64,000 bases of DNA from Siphonodentalium dalli (lineage: Eukaryota > Mollusca > Scaphopoda > Gadilida > Siphonodentaliidae): contig CP136061.1 in assembly GCA_032622095.1 (NCBI GenBank), forward strand, positions 67,461,127 to 67,525,126, written 5' to 3'. Within the stretch, counting starts at the first letter, position 1, and the number at the start of each line of letters is the position of its first letter. Shown in pieces: positions 12,861 through 24,486 of this stretch. A program made the position numbers and the translations under genes. The notes beneath the pieces were generated by a model. The model had not been told where the DNA came from. It saw only the letters and a list, made by a program, of their open reading frames with translations, and searched no databases.

Positions 12861-13335
12861 GGCCGCTCGGCCACAGTGCCCCCCCCCCCCTCCCCGAAAC
12901 GGTGGTTTTATACAAATATATTATATGGATAAAATACATGTGCATTGTGCCATAAGTGAGCTGCATACAAATAACTAAATTTTACACACAAAAAGATAAA
13001 AAAAATTGAAAAATTATAGTCAACAAGAACCACAACTGCCGTAAAATAGACAGAAGAACAAATTCGAACTTGATCTGTATTTCCATGTGGTTAATACAAG
13101 TAAAAATTTGAAAATAATCAGACAACTGAAACTAAAGTTATCACACGGAAACCAAAATAATCGGCAAATTCCAAGTCGATAAGGACAATAGATCGGGCAC
13201 AAATGGGCAGACCAAACCCAAATTCGAACTTGACCTGCTTTTCCATATGGGTAATCCACATACGAAATTTGAAAACCATTTGGGACGCACGGACGCCGAT
13301 TCCTATAGTACCCCGATTTTTGTGTTGAGTCTACA
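12861..13335. mobile_element. second copy of the CCCCCGA-ended MITE
   Basis: It starts with CGGCCACAGTGCCCCCC and ends around TAGTACCCCGATTTTTGTGT. Inside are two half-repeats with 'attcgaacttga' and 'actaaagttatcac', and 'ggacgcacggacg' near the end. It has the same layout as 3,461-3,895 but is more decayed. Confidence 0.5.
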
Positions 13336-13339
13336 ACAG

Positions 13340-13985
13340 TTATGAAAATTTAAGTGTTCACGGGGCTGCAATTGGAAATTCCAAGATGGACATCCCAACG
13401 GAGAACTTACAGTCACGTTCCCGTTCATAGTGAGGCGCTCGTAATAATTATGTAGCATAGTATGGGGCATAAATTAGACGCGTGGAACGTGTTGGGATTG
13501 TTCCTAGATCGTGTCATTTATTCTCTGCTCTTCATGGCTACGCCCGGAAATCATATTACACCCAAATCAAAGTCAAGTGTGGGAAACTTTGAAATTCTGA
13601 ATGGGAACTTTATAAATTTGAGCAAACAACGCGGGAAATATATGTCTTCGTCAATACTTGATAAACTTGAATTGTTCCTTAATAATCGAATTCACAGGGG
13701 AGATTACCCCCCGTGTACATGGTATATCGCCAAAACCGTAGGTATCGCCAAACATGAAGATATCGCCAAACCAGACCATGCGGTTTTAAAAATATGAACA
13801 TAGCTTCCCTCTGATGAATCTATATATCTCCCAGTTGAATGGTGACATCTATCCAAAACATAATTTCGTAAAGCGGATTTGGGATGTGAAAGAAACTTCG
13901 CATTTTGACCGTTTCTGCTTGAAAATATCCCCATAATATTCCGACAGCTGGCACATGGACCATCTTTTGGACGAGGATGCATGTA
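13340..13985. other. no recognisable feature
   Basis: Frames on both strands in 13,462-14,045 overlap one another and show no domain. The words 'atatcgccaaa' repeat three times near 13,725-13,770. Nothing else seen. Confidence 0.35.
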
Positions 13986-14475
13986 CAGGGGCGTGGCGAC
14001 AGGGGGTTTGTGGGGGGGGGGGTGTCTCATCCCCAACATTGGCAAAAAATCAATGACACAATCATGACAGTTGGAAATTTCATACCCGACACAACATTAG
14101 TTGGAAATTTCACGCCTAAATCCGTTTGAAATTGTCCCAACAATTTATTGGGGGGATTTGTCGTTTCAGACCAACGTTGCATATATTTACTTTTGGTCAA
14201 AATTTTGGACTGAATTGTCCATCAGTTGGAAATTTTCCAACCCTTGGGGGGGGGGCTGTCAGGTTCGACATTTACAACACTAGGAAAGCTTTTGTCCAGA
14301 TCTCTCCCGTGGCCAGTCAACAACTGCTAGTTAATTTAAGATAACAATATTTTCCTACATTTTTTCAAAAATGTTGACTGAAATGGTCAGGTTTGATGCC
14401 AGTCTAGATAGGATTTTCCGACGTTTTTGTTCAGATTTCAATATTTTCTCACACCGGCCCGAACCATGTGCCATA
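13986..14475 (+). mobile_element. hAT-like non-autonomous element, 5' part
   Basis: The left end CAGGGGCGTGGCGACAGGGG starts at 13,986. It continues with the family's diagnostic order: 'gtgtctcatcccc', several GTTGGAAATTT blocks, 'aggaaagctt' and 'tcacaccggcccgaaccatg'. Similarity stops near 14,475. A solitary opposite end lies at 15,155-15,176, but the flanks do not match as a target duplication, so this copy is broken or rearranged. Confidence 0.65.
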
Positions 14476-15321
14476 TATAATCGTGGCACATGCAAACAAT
14501 ATAGATCAGAAATCGTGTACACGTGCACATGGGGAAGGGTGTGTGTTGTGGGTTTGGTATATTGTGGTGGGGTAGAGGGTGCATGAATGCATGTGGCGTT
14601 TTGGCGCATGGGGTGGAGTGTTTGGCATTCGAATATGAGTGGTGTAACCGTGTAACGTATATACAATGCGCTTGCCAATACACCATTGAAAGTAATGACA
14701 CAAAGCAATTAATAGTTAAATATAACCCAGAATCGTCATTTTGGCTATCTATTTACCCTGTGGATATATACATACTATATATACACCATACTACTGATAT
14801 TGGTAATATACCAATTCACGGTGAAACACGTATATGTATATAGTCATGATTGTTATGTACACATGTACATTACACTATAGTTTATAACTTTTCCAATTTA
14901 GCTCTAGGACCACATTCAGTGCGCATAATATTTATAATTTACTATGTTATCATATACGTTGTATATACTGCAATTGATATGTGTGTTTACGGAAATGAAA
15001 CATATCTTATCAGCGGACTCCGTATGAGCATGCATTTCAGAGTACGGTATATGATTCTAACCAAAATTTGTATGGATGTTCAGTCACGATGACTTTCAAA
15101 TCGTATTGTTCGCAGATTTATTTTTCTGCTTGTTCTGTTCTAGAATTATTACAGGGATCCTCTAGCCACGTCCCTGCCAACTCGTGATTTAAACTGATTT
15201 AATGTTTCCATTCGTTGTACAGTTCCGGGCCTATAATATCTAATAACACAAAATAGCCTATACTATTCATATGACATTAGCAAATAAAACACAAACAAAC
15301 ATACACGTTTTCGCCCTTGCA
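14476..15321. other. unassigned sequence with a solitary hAT end
   Basis: No gene is recognised in 14,476-15,150. CCTCTAGCCACGTCCCTG at 15,159-15,176 is a typical right terminus of the local hAT family. Nearby GGATCC makes it look like cloning polylinker, but the match to hAT ends explains it better. Confidence 0.5.
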
Positions 15322-16403
15322 CAGGGACGTGACTACAGGTCTGTTGGGGGTGCACACCTTGGGAATGATTTCTTTAAATCAGACCAAACACAAGTTTTTC
15401 GGAATTCCATTTGTACCACACCCTTGCACCTCAACTTCTCCCTCATTGAACGGCTCTTGTTGTCACTATAGTCATATGGAGGAACAGGCCCACGGCACTA
15501 TATACCCGGTATCAGAAAATTTAGAGATCTGAACCTGAAAATTGCATAAATCCTAACATTTAGTGGTCTAATTGCAGACAAGTTGACATGGCCACGGACG
15601 AGAGACCGGGACATATCGGACCGACCATGGTTCGGCCCAGTGTGAGAATTTTGAAATCTGAACAAGAAAATTGCAAAATCCTAGCATCTAGACTGGCCTC
15701 AAGCTTTTCTAGTGTTAATTTCAAACCGGATATACCCCCATACGTTGGAAAAATCCCACTACTAATGTCATTTTTGACAGAATGTGGTATAATATGGTTT
15801 TCTTAAATTAGCAGTTTTTTATTGGCTATTTGGAGGGGTTGGGACACACCGGGCCAACCATGGTTCGGCCCGGTTTGAGAAAATATTGAAATCTGAACAA
15901 AAACGTCGCAAAATCCTATCTAGACTGGCATCAAGCTTTCCTGGTGTTGGTAAATTTCAAACCTGACACCCCCACTTAAGTTGGAAAATTTCAAACTGAT
16001 AATCATTTCAGTCAACATTTGATATAACATGTAGGAAAATATTGTTCTTAAATTAACTAGCAGTTTCTGACTGGCCATGGGGGGGATCTGGACACAAGCT
16101 TTCCTAGTGTTGGAAATTTCCAAACCTGACACCACCTAAAGGTTGGAAAATTTTCAACGGATGACCATTTCAGTCCAAAATTTTTACCAAAATTAAATAT
16201 ATGCAAATGTTGGTCTGAAACAACAAATCCCCCCTAATAAATTGTTGGAAAATCAAACTACAAGAACAATTTCAAACCTATTGTAGGAGTGAAATTTCCA
16301 ACTAATGTAATAGGGTATGGAATTTCCAACTGTTGAAATTTTTACCAATGTTGGTTGTGATCCACCCACCCCCCAACACCCCCACTCCGTCGCCACCTCC
16401 CTG
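15322..16403 (-). mobile_element. hAT-like non-autonomous element
   Basis: It starts CAGGGACGTGACTACAGGTC at 15,322 and ends CGTCGCCACCTCCCTG at 16,403. Flanking octamers CCCTTGCA and CACATGCA agree at six of eight positions, a plausible aged 8-bp target duplication. The interior carries repeated GTTGGAAATTTC blocks and two CCGGGCCGACCATGG-type palindromes, in the opposite order to 28,359-29,448. No transposase frame; it would depend on a source element elsewhere. Confidence 0.75.
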
Positions 16404-16539
16404 CACATGCATCATAACCCTAAAGATATATATATAGTCCATGTGACGGCTGTCCGAATGATAATGGGCAACTACAGGCAAGAAGATATGAATGAGATAC
16501 TAGAAAGCACCAAACTCCGAACAAATGGCATACTTAACA

Positions 16540-16860
16540 AACTATTTCTGGAAGGACTAAATATGGATGTGAGAAAATGCTCATTCAGCCAGAGTGTGGT
16601 GGACCCATGGAATCATTTAAGGGGGAGGTCAAGTGACAAATTTTGAATGGGGGATATTCACGCAAATCTCTGCAGCAAAGTTATTTATGTAGCAGTCGTG
16701 TGGAAACTAAAGCAGCAATATCATTAAAGAGACATGGCATATAGCAAGTGGCTGGGCAGGTAAATGTCAGTTTTTTTTATTTATTTGAGAGTTTTTTTCT
16801 GGAATTACAACACTTTTACCAATTTTGAAAAATCGATATATAATTCAAAAATAAATACAC
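16540..16860 (+). pseudogene. possible LINE 3' end remnant (C-terminal motif)
   Basis: The frame ending at 16,646 reads CSFSQSVVDPWNHL near its end. This resembles the C-terminal 'FS.RVV..WN.LP' signature of some LINE reverse-transcriptase proteins. A minus-strand relative at 54,175-54,445 shares this piece and the following ~200 bp ('atctctgcagcaaagtta', 'tctggaattacaacact'). It is short, with no catalytic motifs, so the assignment is tentative. Confidence 0.35.
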
Positions 16861-16984
16861 CATATGCAAAGTGTAACGAAACAAAATCTAAAAACTATTG
16901 GACAATTTTATAATATACATAGAGCACGCACTAGGTATATTACTCGCTACTCACGTTTTGCCAAAATTCCCTGGCATTTCATTA

Positions 16985-17308
16985 AAAATGAAAATTTGAT
17001 TATCAAATTGTAGTTTTATGAGTAACAAAGACTTATTCAAACCAGATACCAGCCCACCTTCCTCCCCGCCGATTGTTATACTTTGTTATGAACTTAATAT
17101 AACTTTGTTTTCACCATCGTTTGACGTTTTGACGCCAAATGAAGATGGGATATCACGTGGAATCTCGTTGCGCATAACGAAAAAGTGCTTATATATTTAT
17201 ATATTGCGATTTAAAGGGACACGTTGGAATGGAATCCTAATGGTATCTGGTTTGAATAAGTTTTTGTTACTCATAAAACTACAATTTGATAATCAAATTT
17301 TCATTTTG
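16985..17308. mobile_element. MITE with ~67-bp terminal inverted repeats
   Basis: TGAAAATTTGATTATCAAAT at 16,989 and the block up to CAAACCAGATACCA are mirrored by TGGTATCTGGTTTG through TTTCATTTT ending at 17,308. One mismatch cluster aside, the arms agree for about 67 bp. The internal 99-codon frame runs through both terminal repeats and is not a gene. Confidence 0.75.
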
Positions 17309-17309
17309 A

Positions 17310-18180
17310 CCCTGTAAGTACCTTACTTACTCAGATGATTATCTGATCAGTAAATGAACCAGATTCAACATTATGGCTGTCTAGCCTTCAGTGTTCCTAA
17401 TCTACAAGATAATTTAATATCACATTGTCAATCAATGGGCAACATACAAGTGATAGTAACCTCAAACTTACTGCTTTTACCACTCATGTTATAATTAGAG
17501 TTACTTGGTAGATGGTGAAACAATATACAAAATCTTTTGTCAAGAATTTCTTGTGCGAAATTTGTTGCACGCGATTAATGTGACAATATTTAAGAATCAT
17601 CGACCCATTAGTTATTATAGTGCAGTAGATTGGTAACAAAATTGTTCACTTTGTGACTAAAGCATGAAATTGTGCGTATATGTACATATTAACATACTGA
17701 AATTTCACTTTTAACCCTCTTTTGATGGGGGTTTTTCGAATTTTAAGAGTTCCGTGATTCTATAATTTATTAAATGTCTAAATTAATCTTGGCATGGAAT
17801 ATGCGATTTAAAATTTGGCACATACAAAAGTATTACTCTGCGAGATATAATGGCACATTTTTAGGGCTAAATTGGAACTCCATCCAAGATAGCAGTCAAA
17901 ATGGCAGCCGTAACTGGAAAATTAGACTTTTCTCACCAATATCACATTCAGATCCCTCAATAATTCGCTTTTACAGAACGCGTTATGAAATTTCACAAAA
18001 AAACAGTTGGGTTTCTAGTCATTTTTTTTATAAGAAATGAACATAACTGTGCAAAGTAAACTAGGTATACCACTACTCAACTCAATGGAATCAAAATTGT
18101 AACTGTGGCGGCCAAAATATTAAAAATGGTAAATATTGTCCCAGAGTGCTATGCTAAAAGTCACTTCATGTTTGGACCAT
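17310..18180. other. no gene; dispersed-repeat sequence
   Basis: The phrases 'ccaagatagcagtcaaaatgg' (near 17,884) and 'ggcggccaaaata' (near 18,107) mark a dispersed 'aagatggc' repeat. No element boundary or coding sequence is supported. Confidence 0.35.
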
Positions 18181-18560
18181 TTTTAAAAGTAAAATGGAAT
18201 TATTTTTTGGCGTCTATTGTTTTGGTCCGTCTCAAGTTCATCACACTGAGGTGGGGTTTTTAATAAAAAAAAATACCCAAGATGGCTTGCAAAATGTCCA
18301 CACAATTTGGTAGAAAAGTTGAAATTTTCAAATATATCCAGACATTATTCTCTGCTCTTCTGTAAAGGTAGCAGATTGTGATTCACTGTTATTATACATG
18401 CTACTTAATCAACTGACAACTGAATGTTCTATTCTGGTTTCCCCCATACCTTATGCCGTATACAATTTCATTTTAAATCATGCAGCATGTAATTTTGCCG
18501 AAAACTTCTGGCCATGTTTTTGAACCCTGAAACTGAACTTTAGAGGGGCATAATTATAAG
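18181..18560 (+). repeat. dispersed repeat A, copy 1
   Basis: It shares with 57,330-57,620 and 63,535-63,900 the ordered words 'aaaatggaa', 'aagatggcttgcaaaatg', 'tctctgctcttc', 'gtagca', 'gtgactca' and 'caactgaatgt'. As at 57-60 kb, it lies directly upstream of a ~42-bp minisatellite. Non-coding; class unknown. Confidence 0.65.
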
Positions 18561-18689
18561 AATGGCATCAATAATGATTGACTAATGTCAGGAAAACCGT
18601 TTCCTCCATTGAGCATATAAAAGGCCACCAAGATGGAGTACTCTTGACATTACCTCCCAAGCGATGAACATATACTTGATTTATTGTGG

Positions 18690-19410
18690 GAAGTAAAAGC
18701 CAACAAACTGTACACCTGTACAACTCGCACATGACGATACAATCATTTTATATATACAAAAACACTACAAGAATGACCATGCAACCACTCGCTTTATACA
18801 CATACACCTCACCCATGGCTATACAACCACACTTTGGGTTTACACGTAAACCCCACACGGGTAAACACCACACATGAATATACAGCAATGAGCCACCATG
18901 CAGGTACACCAGGTATACTACTACATTCCACACATGACCATAGTCACTTCCTGTATACATATTGACCACTTTCGTGATCATGCAGTCACTTATTTTATAC
19001 CTATTCGCCTCGCCTCACCATTGGCCATGCAATCACCCCCTCTTTGTATATTTGCCATATCCATGGTCATATATCGACTCAAGATATACATTGACACTGC
19101 AAACCATAACTATAACCATATAGTCATTCCGGGTATACATTTACACCTCGCCAATGGCCATACAACCTTTATATTTTCCAATGCCTGCATATATGGCCAT
19201 TAAAACAGTCTTTAATACACTCCTCACTCCAAGACAATTTAGCCACTCGCTGCATACCCATACACCAGTCGTGGTCACAGTCACCCATTATAATTGTTTA
19301 CCAATTCACCCCACTGTTGACCATACAATCACTCCATCTATACCAATTGGCCCACACATTGCCATACATCCACTAAGTATACAATGTACATATACACCCC
19401 ATTCAAGTAT
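18690..19410 (+). repeat. diverged ~42-bp minisatellite
   Basis: The array alternates a 'catgaccatacaatcact' half with a 'tgtatacatatacacctc' half, giving units of about 41-43 bp. Individual units differ at many positions. Long frames on both strands arise from the repeat and are not genes. The same unit makes up 58,560-60,205. Confidence 0.8.
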
Positions 19411-19439
19411 ATTTTCGAGTCGAGAAACCCAGACATTAT

Positions 19440-20097
19440 GCCACATAACATGACTTTATTCTCCTGTTTTTGAAATGAGTATTTGAAATTTTAAATGCCG
19501 CAACTTAGTATCACAGCTATGTTCGACTATTACTGAATTCAGTTTCTTCCAGTGGGCATTTATTGAACAATCAATTGAATAATCCTGATTGGGATTTGGA
19601 CCAGGTTGGCCTGTTAATTTGTATGCGTGGGTGGTTGAGTGAACCTGGCCTACTGTATAAATAAGACATTACAGTCGGTAACACACATAGCTGTTTACTT
19701 TCTGTTGAGGTTAGTAAGCTAGTGGAATATATGTTTTGAATCTGCTACCAGTCTAGTGTTATTTACTTCACATGACAAGACTGCTAGTTGATTTCTGTGA
19801 TTTTTTTGGGTCATTTTTGATACTTTCCTACCAATTTTTAAATTTGCTAAACGTATCCGTGAAGGTCATATTGGACCGCTTTGGTTAAACCTTAATTATT
19901 ATAGAAGTTCTTGGTACCGAAAGAGAAACATCTTAAATGTATTAAAATCAATTGCTTTTGTCGTCGTTTAATAATTGTTTCGATTATATATACAATGAAG
20001 ATATGATTTGTGAAATTCCAAGATTGTTCGTCAGATAGATCCACATATATTCTTTGTTGAAATTCTGCCATTTTGGCTGGATATGCAAAACATGCGT
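19440..20097. other. no recognisable feature
   Basis: No gene, terminal repeat or array seen. Confidence 0.35.
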
Positions 20098-20917
20098 ATC
20101 CCCTATGGATATCCTAAACGTGACACAGGTGGCCGAACGAGTTTTATACCCCTCACTCCGATGAATGCCAGCCATTGCAAGACTGACTTCAATTTACATG
20201 AAATTTCACAAGGACATAGGAGTATGATTTAACATTTTTTGGCATCACAACCATATTTTTAAGATATGTTTGATTGAGAAAATTGACTGGAAAGTGAGCG
20301 AAAGTATGCCAGTCACCAGAAGTAAAAACTAATAAAGCAAATATATATATAATTATTGTGCCATCATATAGATTGGGATTCCAGGATGAGGAGAGGGCCA
20401 TCATTTTAGAAAATAACTCACCGTTTTGCTACAACTCCATTGATTTCAAGGCACCCTCCATCAGTTGAACACCATGTGTGTGGCCATGTGCTTTTTGGGA
20501 CTATTTTTGGTGTCTGAAGCCAAGTTGGCAATGAAGTGAGCTGGATCATAAGGATGCGAGAGGTTGTCTATTTTGGCCCCATTTCACAATACCTCATTCA
20601 AAACTTATAATTTTATTACATATTTAAGCAAAAAATTACGTTGCTGTATTTCCAATATTACCGAAGCTATCGGATTCATCAGATTTGGGATACTGTTGAA
20701 TTTTGACACAAATGGCCTGGCATACATTCATACTTCAGATATTTTCTAACTGAAATTTCACCAGACAGTTAACATAATTCTAGTATGATTACCCCAAATA
20801 TCTTTTAAAACAATATTGAACTCATTTAGTCATCCATCAAAACGAAACAAAACGAAATTTCGACATGTTTCCGTTTGTCTGAGAAAGTTGATCCAAACAA
20901 TACAACAGCCCTAAAAA

Positions 20918-21353
20918 TGAATTTGGAGACCGATTGTAGCGTTATCAATACCTGCCTGAATTTGGAGACCGATTGTAGAGTTATATATACCTGCATGAAT
21001 TTGGATGACCGATTGTAGAGTTATATATACCTGCATGAATTTGGATGACCGATTGTAGAGTTATATATACCTGCATGAATTTGGATGACCGATTGTAGAG
21101 TTATCAATACCTGCATGAATTTGGATGACCGATTGTAGAGTTATATATACCTGCATGAATTTGGAGATCGATTGTAGAGTTATATATACCTGCATGAATT
21201 TGGATGACCGATTGTAGAGTTATATATACCTGCATGAATTTGGAGATCGATTGTAGAGTTATATATACCTGCATGAATTTGGATGACCGATTGTAGAGTT
21301 ATATATACCTGAATGAATTTGGATGACCGATTATATGGTTATCTATAACTGCA
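20918..21353 (+). repeat. 40-bp minisatellite, 11 units
   Basis: Eleven consecutive units of 39-40 bp, each TGAATTTGGATGACCGATTG followed by TAGAGTTATATATACCTGCA. Most differ by only one to three bases; a GGAGATCG variant is one base shorter. Copy 2 of the surrounding duplication has a single diverged unit at about 51,577-51,626, so expansion followed the duplication. Confidence 0.95.
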
Positions 21354-21849
21354 TGAATTGCAAATTATTCCGCTGTGTATGATGTGTGTAACCATGTTTA
21401 GATTGCTTTTAATAAGAATAATTCGCATCTGCAAAGCTCTGCGAAGAGGAAAAGCATGCGACACTAAAAATATATTTGTAACAGACCGGGAATCCCTACC
21501 GTCTAACAAAATAGTACTTAATATGATATAGGCATTAGTTAATAAGTTTTGTATATATACTGATACATACAGTATATTAGCTTGTCAATCTAATGCATAT
21601 TCAGGTGTTTTGCCTCGTGCAAAGACACAAACTATTTAAAGAGTGAATTAATTCATACTTGTAGTTTTTTGTCATGTGATGTTTACAATCCATTTTGTCA
21701 AAGTCTGCCTTCAAATATCTCTTTTCTAGGAAATTGTTATTTAAATCTGAGATGTTCTAAGGGTAGTGTTGGCCATGAAGTTTTTAATAAGCCAATTGGT
21801 CAGCTGAATTGGTGATTATTATATATTCTCAGAGTTTAGTATCTGTTAA

Positions 21850-22215
21850 AGACATATTATGGACTTATTTGGTGCGTTAAACTGTTAATATAGTATTCAG
21901 GCACTATGCCAACTGGAGGAATGTAGCATTCTACTACATCGTCGAAAATCTCAAGCAAATCGACGGTACCACTCCATAGAAAACATCATCTGAACTACGC
22001 TCAATTGTACATATTTACTTCTCGATTCGGGACGCAACTATTGGCGACACAGTAAACGATTTCGCCATCGAGAGTCATTGAATTTAATTAATGTATAATA
22101 ATGACGGGTATGTGTTGTCAGTTTGGATTAAGTTTTGTAAACATAACTACTTTGAGCAAGATTATCCTCCATTTCTATTTGATCACCTTACCGGAGTGCT
22201 TCACATCACTTTAAC
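21850..22215 (+). repeat. second copy of the ~375-bp element seen at 7,782
   Basis: It opens with AAAGACATATTATGGACTTA and follows 7,782-8,155 almost to the end, with scattered substitutions and small gaps. The matching part of copy 2 of the duplication (near 52,110) lacks it, going directly from 'tctgttaact' to 'aaaaatttaagttt'. Confidence 0.55.
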
Positions 22216-22364
22216 TAAAAATTTAAGTTTCATTTTTCGAATGTCGTTGATTTGGCATACCGAGCTAATACCGAATTTTACACGGTGAATTTATGACAAA
22301 CATAACGAAAAAGCAAGGTCCCTCTCAATATATGGGAATATAATAGGACCCATCTTTAAGGGCT

Positions 22365-23344
22365 TTGTGGACCCAATTTTTCCAAAATTTCCCAAAATTT
22401 TATAGAGTCCAAATAAAGGATTCTGTTCATGTATATTAGTAATAATAGAAACCATGCCCATTGATGCAACATTTTGAGAGTATACCTCATGGTGGATTAT
22501 GTTAGAAATACAAAATGTGAACTTTATTGAGATTTAAATTTTTTTTATTTACAGGCAATGGCCCAAGAAAAACAAAGTCCAAATCTAAGAATCAAATATG
22601 GGAATCTGTACTGAACACTGTGATGAATGATGTATTACAAAAAAAATATTATATGTCTTGAGTGTTCTTTGATAAAATTACTTTGAACCGGTTGTTGACA
22701 AATGATATACTAACTTCATAATATGGTTGACTGAGAGGCAGCAGTTAATGGGTCAACCTTTCATGGCTGATGTCCAGTCTGGTGTGAATGGCTTTTTAAC
22801 AGTGTCAAACTTCCACATGAGTGATCACCCTGAGTGAGTGGTGACCTACTTACTAGAATTAGTATGGTGATCTGGTAGGGGTATGAGTGAGGATTAGCAT
22901 TCTATTGTCAACAGAGTCCAGAGCAGTTACAATGGCCAGCTGTTAACCCGTGCCTGCTACCACCCACATAGCCAATGTTTAAGCAAGTATATATCATTTG
23001 TCAACAACCGGTTCAAAGTAATTTTATCAAAGAACACTCAAGAAATATAATTATTTTTTTGTAATACATCATTCATCACAGTGTTCAGTACATATTCCCA
23101 TATTTGATTCTTAGATTTGGACTTTGTTTTTCTTGGACCATTGCCTGTAAATTATTTTTTTTTAAATCTCAATAAAGTTCACATTTTGTATTTCTAACAT
23201 AATCCACCACAAAGTATACTCTCAAAATGTTGCATCAATGGGCATGGTTTCTATTATTACTGATATACATGAACAGAATCCTTTATTTGGACTCTATAAA
23301 ATTTTGGAAAATTTTGGAAAAATTGGGTCCACAAAGCCCTTAAA
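22365..23344. mobile_element. foldback element with ~350-bp arms
   Basis: The arm 22,365-22,712 (TTTAAGGGCTTTGTGGACCC) is mirrored with few mismatches by 22,992-23,344. The ~280-bp loop has no gene. The corresponding place in the duplication copy at 52,250 is uninterrupted. A diverged relative lies at 46,036-46,796. The high arm identity suggests a recent element or arm homogenisation. Confidence 0.85.
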
Positions 23345-23639
23345 CTATTATACTAAAACATGCACCAATTTTACAGATATAAGTACTGTAACAGTGTAAA
23401 ATTGAAAACAATTTCCTCATTTTTTCACAGATTCCTTGTAAGATGGGACAACAGTTTACATTTCCAAATGATCCATGCTTTATATGGTTATTATTTTGTA
23501 TTATATTGGTTCACTGTGGCCATTTTGCAAACCTTATGCAGCTTTTCTAGTGAACTAGATCTTAATTTGTTTTAAATGTTCATATTGGAAGAAATTACTA
23601 CTCTTGTCACGTTTAGGATATACTTAATATTAAGACTGT

Positions 23640-23830
23640 TCCATGATATACCTTCTTTGGTTCCCGGACAACTGCTGTATACATAACATAACTTCTGCCC
23701 AAGATATTTCCATGGAAATCCCCATTCACACCCCCTTACTCAAAGAAGTGGTATATGCAGACACTGAACACATTAATACAACAGACTGGATTCCACTGGC
23801 AGGACAAAGAGTTAAAAATAAACTTCAATA
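23640..23830 (+). repeat. segment inverted relative to its duplicate at 52,455-52,640
   Basis: This stretch ('ccatgatataccttctttgg' to 'ggcaggacaaagagtt') continues copy 1 of the direct duplication, but its counterpart next to copy 2 is in reverse complement. Related pieces lie at 46,805-46,910 and 54,270-54,370, so it also belongs to a dispersed family. A 63-codon frame has no known domain. Confidence 0.6.
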
Positions 23831-23993
23831 TTGAGTAGAGTCTTGAGCTTCAAACGACAAGTCCAGCGAATACTGACAACCAGGAGACGGGATAGTTCTG
23901 AGAATCACGGATAATTAGAAGCGGATACAGTGGCATCATAAGAAGCCAGCATGCATGCACTAACGACATAATATATAACACACGAGGTAATAT

Positions 23994-24146
23994 ATTGCAT
24001 CATGGATTACAATATAATTTTTTGTGTATGTATTTGTATTGTTATGACTTATATGTTATGGGTGCCTTGTGTATAGTATGTATATATGTTATTGCATGTT
24101 CCAACTTAACTGGTGGCTTTGCTAATAAACAAGCAATCAATCAGAA
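23994..24146 (+). mobile_element. LINE 3'-UTR-only fragment with ~50-bp flanking duplication
   Basis: It runs from TTGCATCATGG to GCTAATAAACAAGCAATCAA, the 3' tail of the LINE whose coding remnant is at 32,023-32,635. The flanks 23,942-23,993 and 24,147-24,195 are near-identical ('gaagccagcatgc', 'actaacgacataa', 'acacacg', 'ggtaatata'). These look like long target-site duplications of a severely 5'-truncated insertion. Confidence 0.75.
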
Positions 24147-24204
24147 GCCAGCATGCACTAACGACATAAGATAACACACGCGGTAATATATATATATATC
24201 TCAC

Positions 24205-24412
24205 CATTTTCAGAGAGGTTTAGTGCCGAGATCTTCAGGAACAGAGACAGCCAGTCCGATCGGGGAACACGGGTCAAAAGAATAAAGGCGTGTCTGACAA
24301 AAAGTTTTATGTGGTCCGATGATTAGTTTGATTACCACGAGTGGTCCGAGTTCGTGCGTGAATGCCAGTGGACGGTGAGTGAGCCACATTTGACCGTCTC
24401 AGTGAATATATA
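24205..24412 (-). promoter_or_regulatory. candidate alpha-tubulin promoter and first exon (left gene)
   Basis: On the minus strand, a TATATAT box (24,406-24,412) is followed about 200 bp later by AACCTCTCTGAAAATG|GTGAGA. ATG is at 24,205-24,207 and a consensus GT donor follows immediately. This fits the required first exon of the left tubulin gene (5' leader plus Met codon), whose exon 2 begins at codon 2 about 15 kb downstream on the same strand. The same block is repeated at 31,608-31,815 and 44,944-45,159. The leader has no similarity I can name; the assignment rests on structure, strand and position. Confidence 0.55.
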
Positions 24413-24486
24413 GGTCGCACGAGAAACACGGACTACGGTGGGTTTTTTATGGCTCATTCAAAACAGGGACAACTTTGGTCAATCAC

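Larger units (their letters stand above)
20098..23640 (+). repeat. large direct duplication, copy 1
   Basis: It is homologous in the same orientation to 46,916-52,455. Shared landmarks: 'ccagccattgcaag', 'gattgggattccaggatgag', 'aaggcaccctccatcagttg', 'ttttctaactgaaat', 'gcttttaataagaat', 'gtttcatttttcgaatgtcg' and 'aaaaagcaaggtccctctca'. Private to this copy are an 11-unit minisatellite at 20,918 and a foldback at 22,365. Private to the other copy are a LINE and a ~750-bp insertion. No host gene is recognised inside. Confidence 0.8.

Noticed and set aside
12547-12966. 139-codon minus-strand frame and its antisense partner
   Set aside because: It spans a displaced intron piece and a MITE border with a C-run; not a coherent protein.
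15151-15176. GGATCCTCTAG next to other restriction-like words, reminiscent of cloning polylinker
   Set aside because: The following CCACGTCCCTG makes it a normal terminus of the local hAT family, and the flanks are ordinary genomic repeats.
18898-19453. Two ~100-codon frames rich in His, Ile, Thr and Tyr
   Set aside because: They are translations of the ~42-bp minisatellite; similar frames appear at 59,200-59,700 for the same reason.
20918-21353. Possible CRISPR array
   Set aside because: Units are contiguous with no unique spacers, and the window is clearly eukaryotic; it is a minisatellite.
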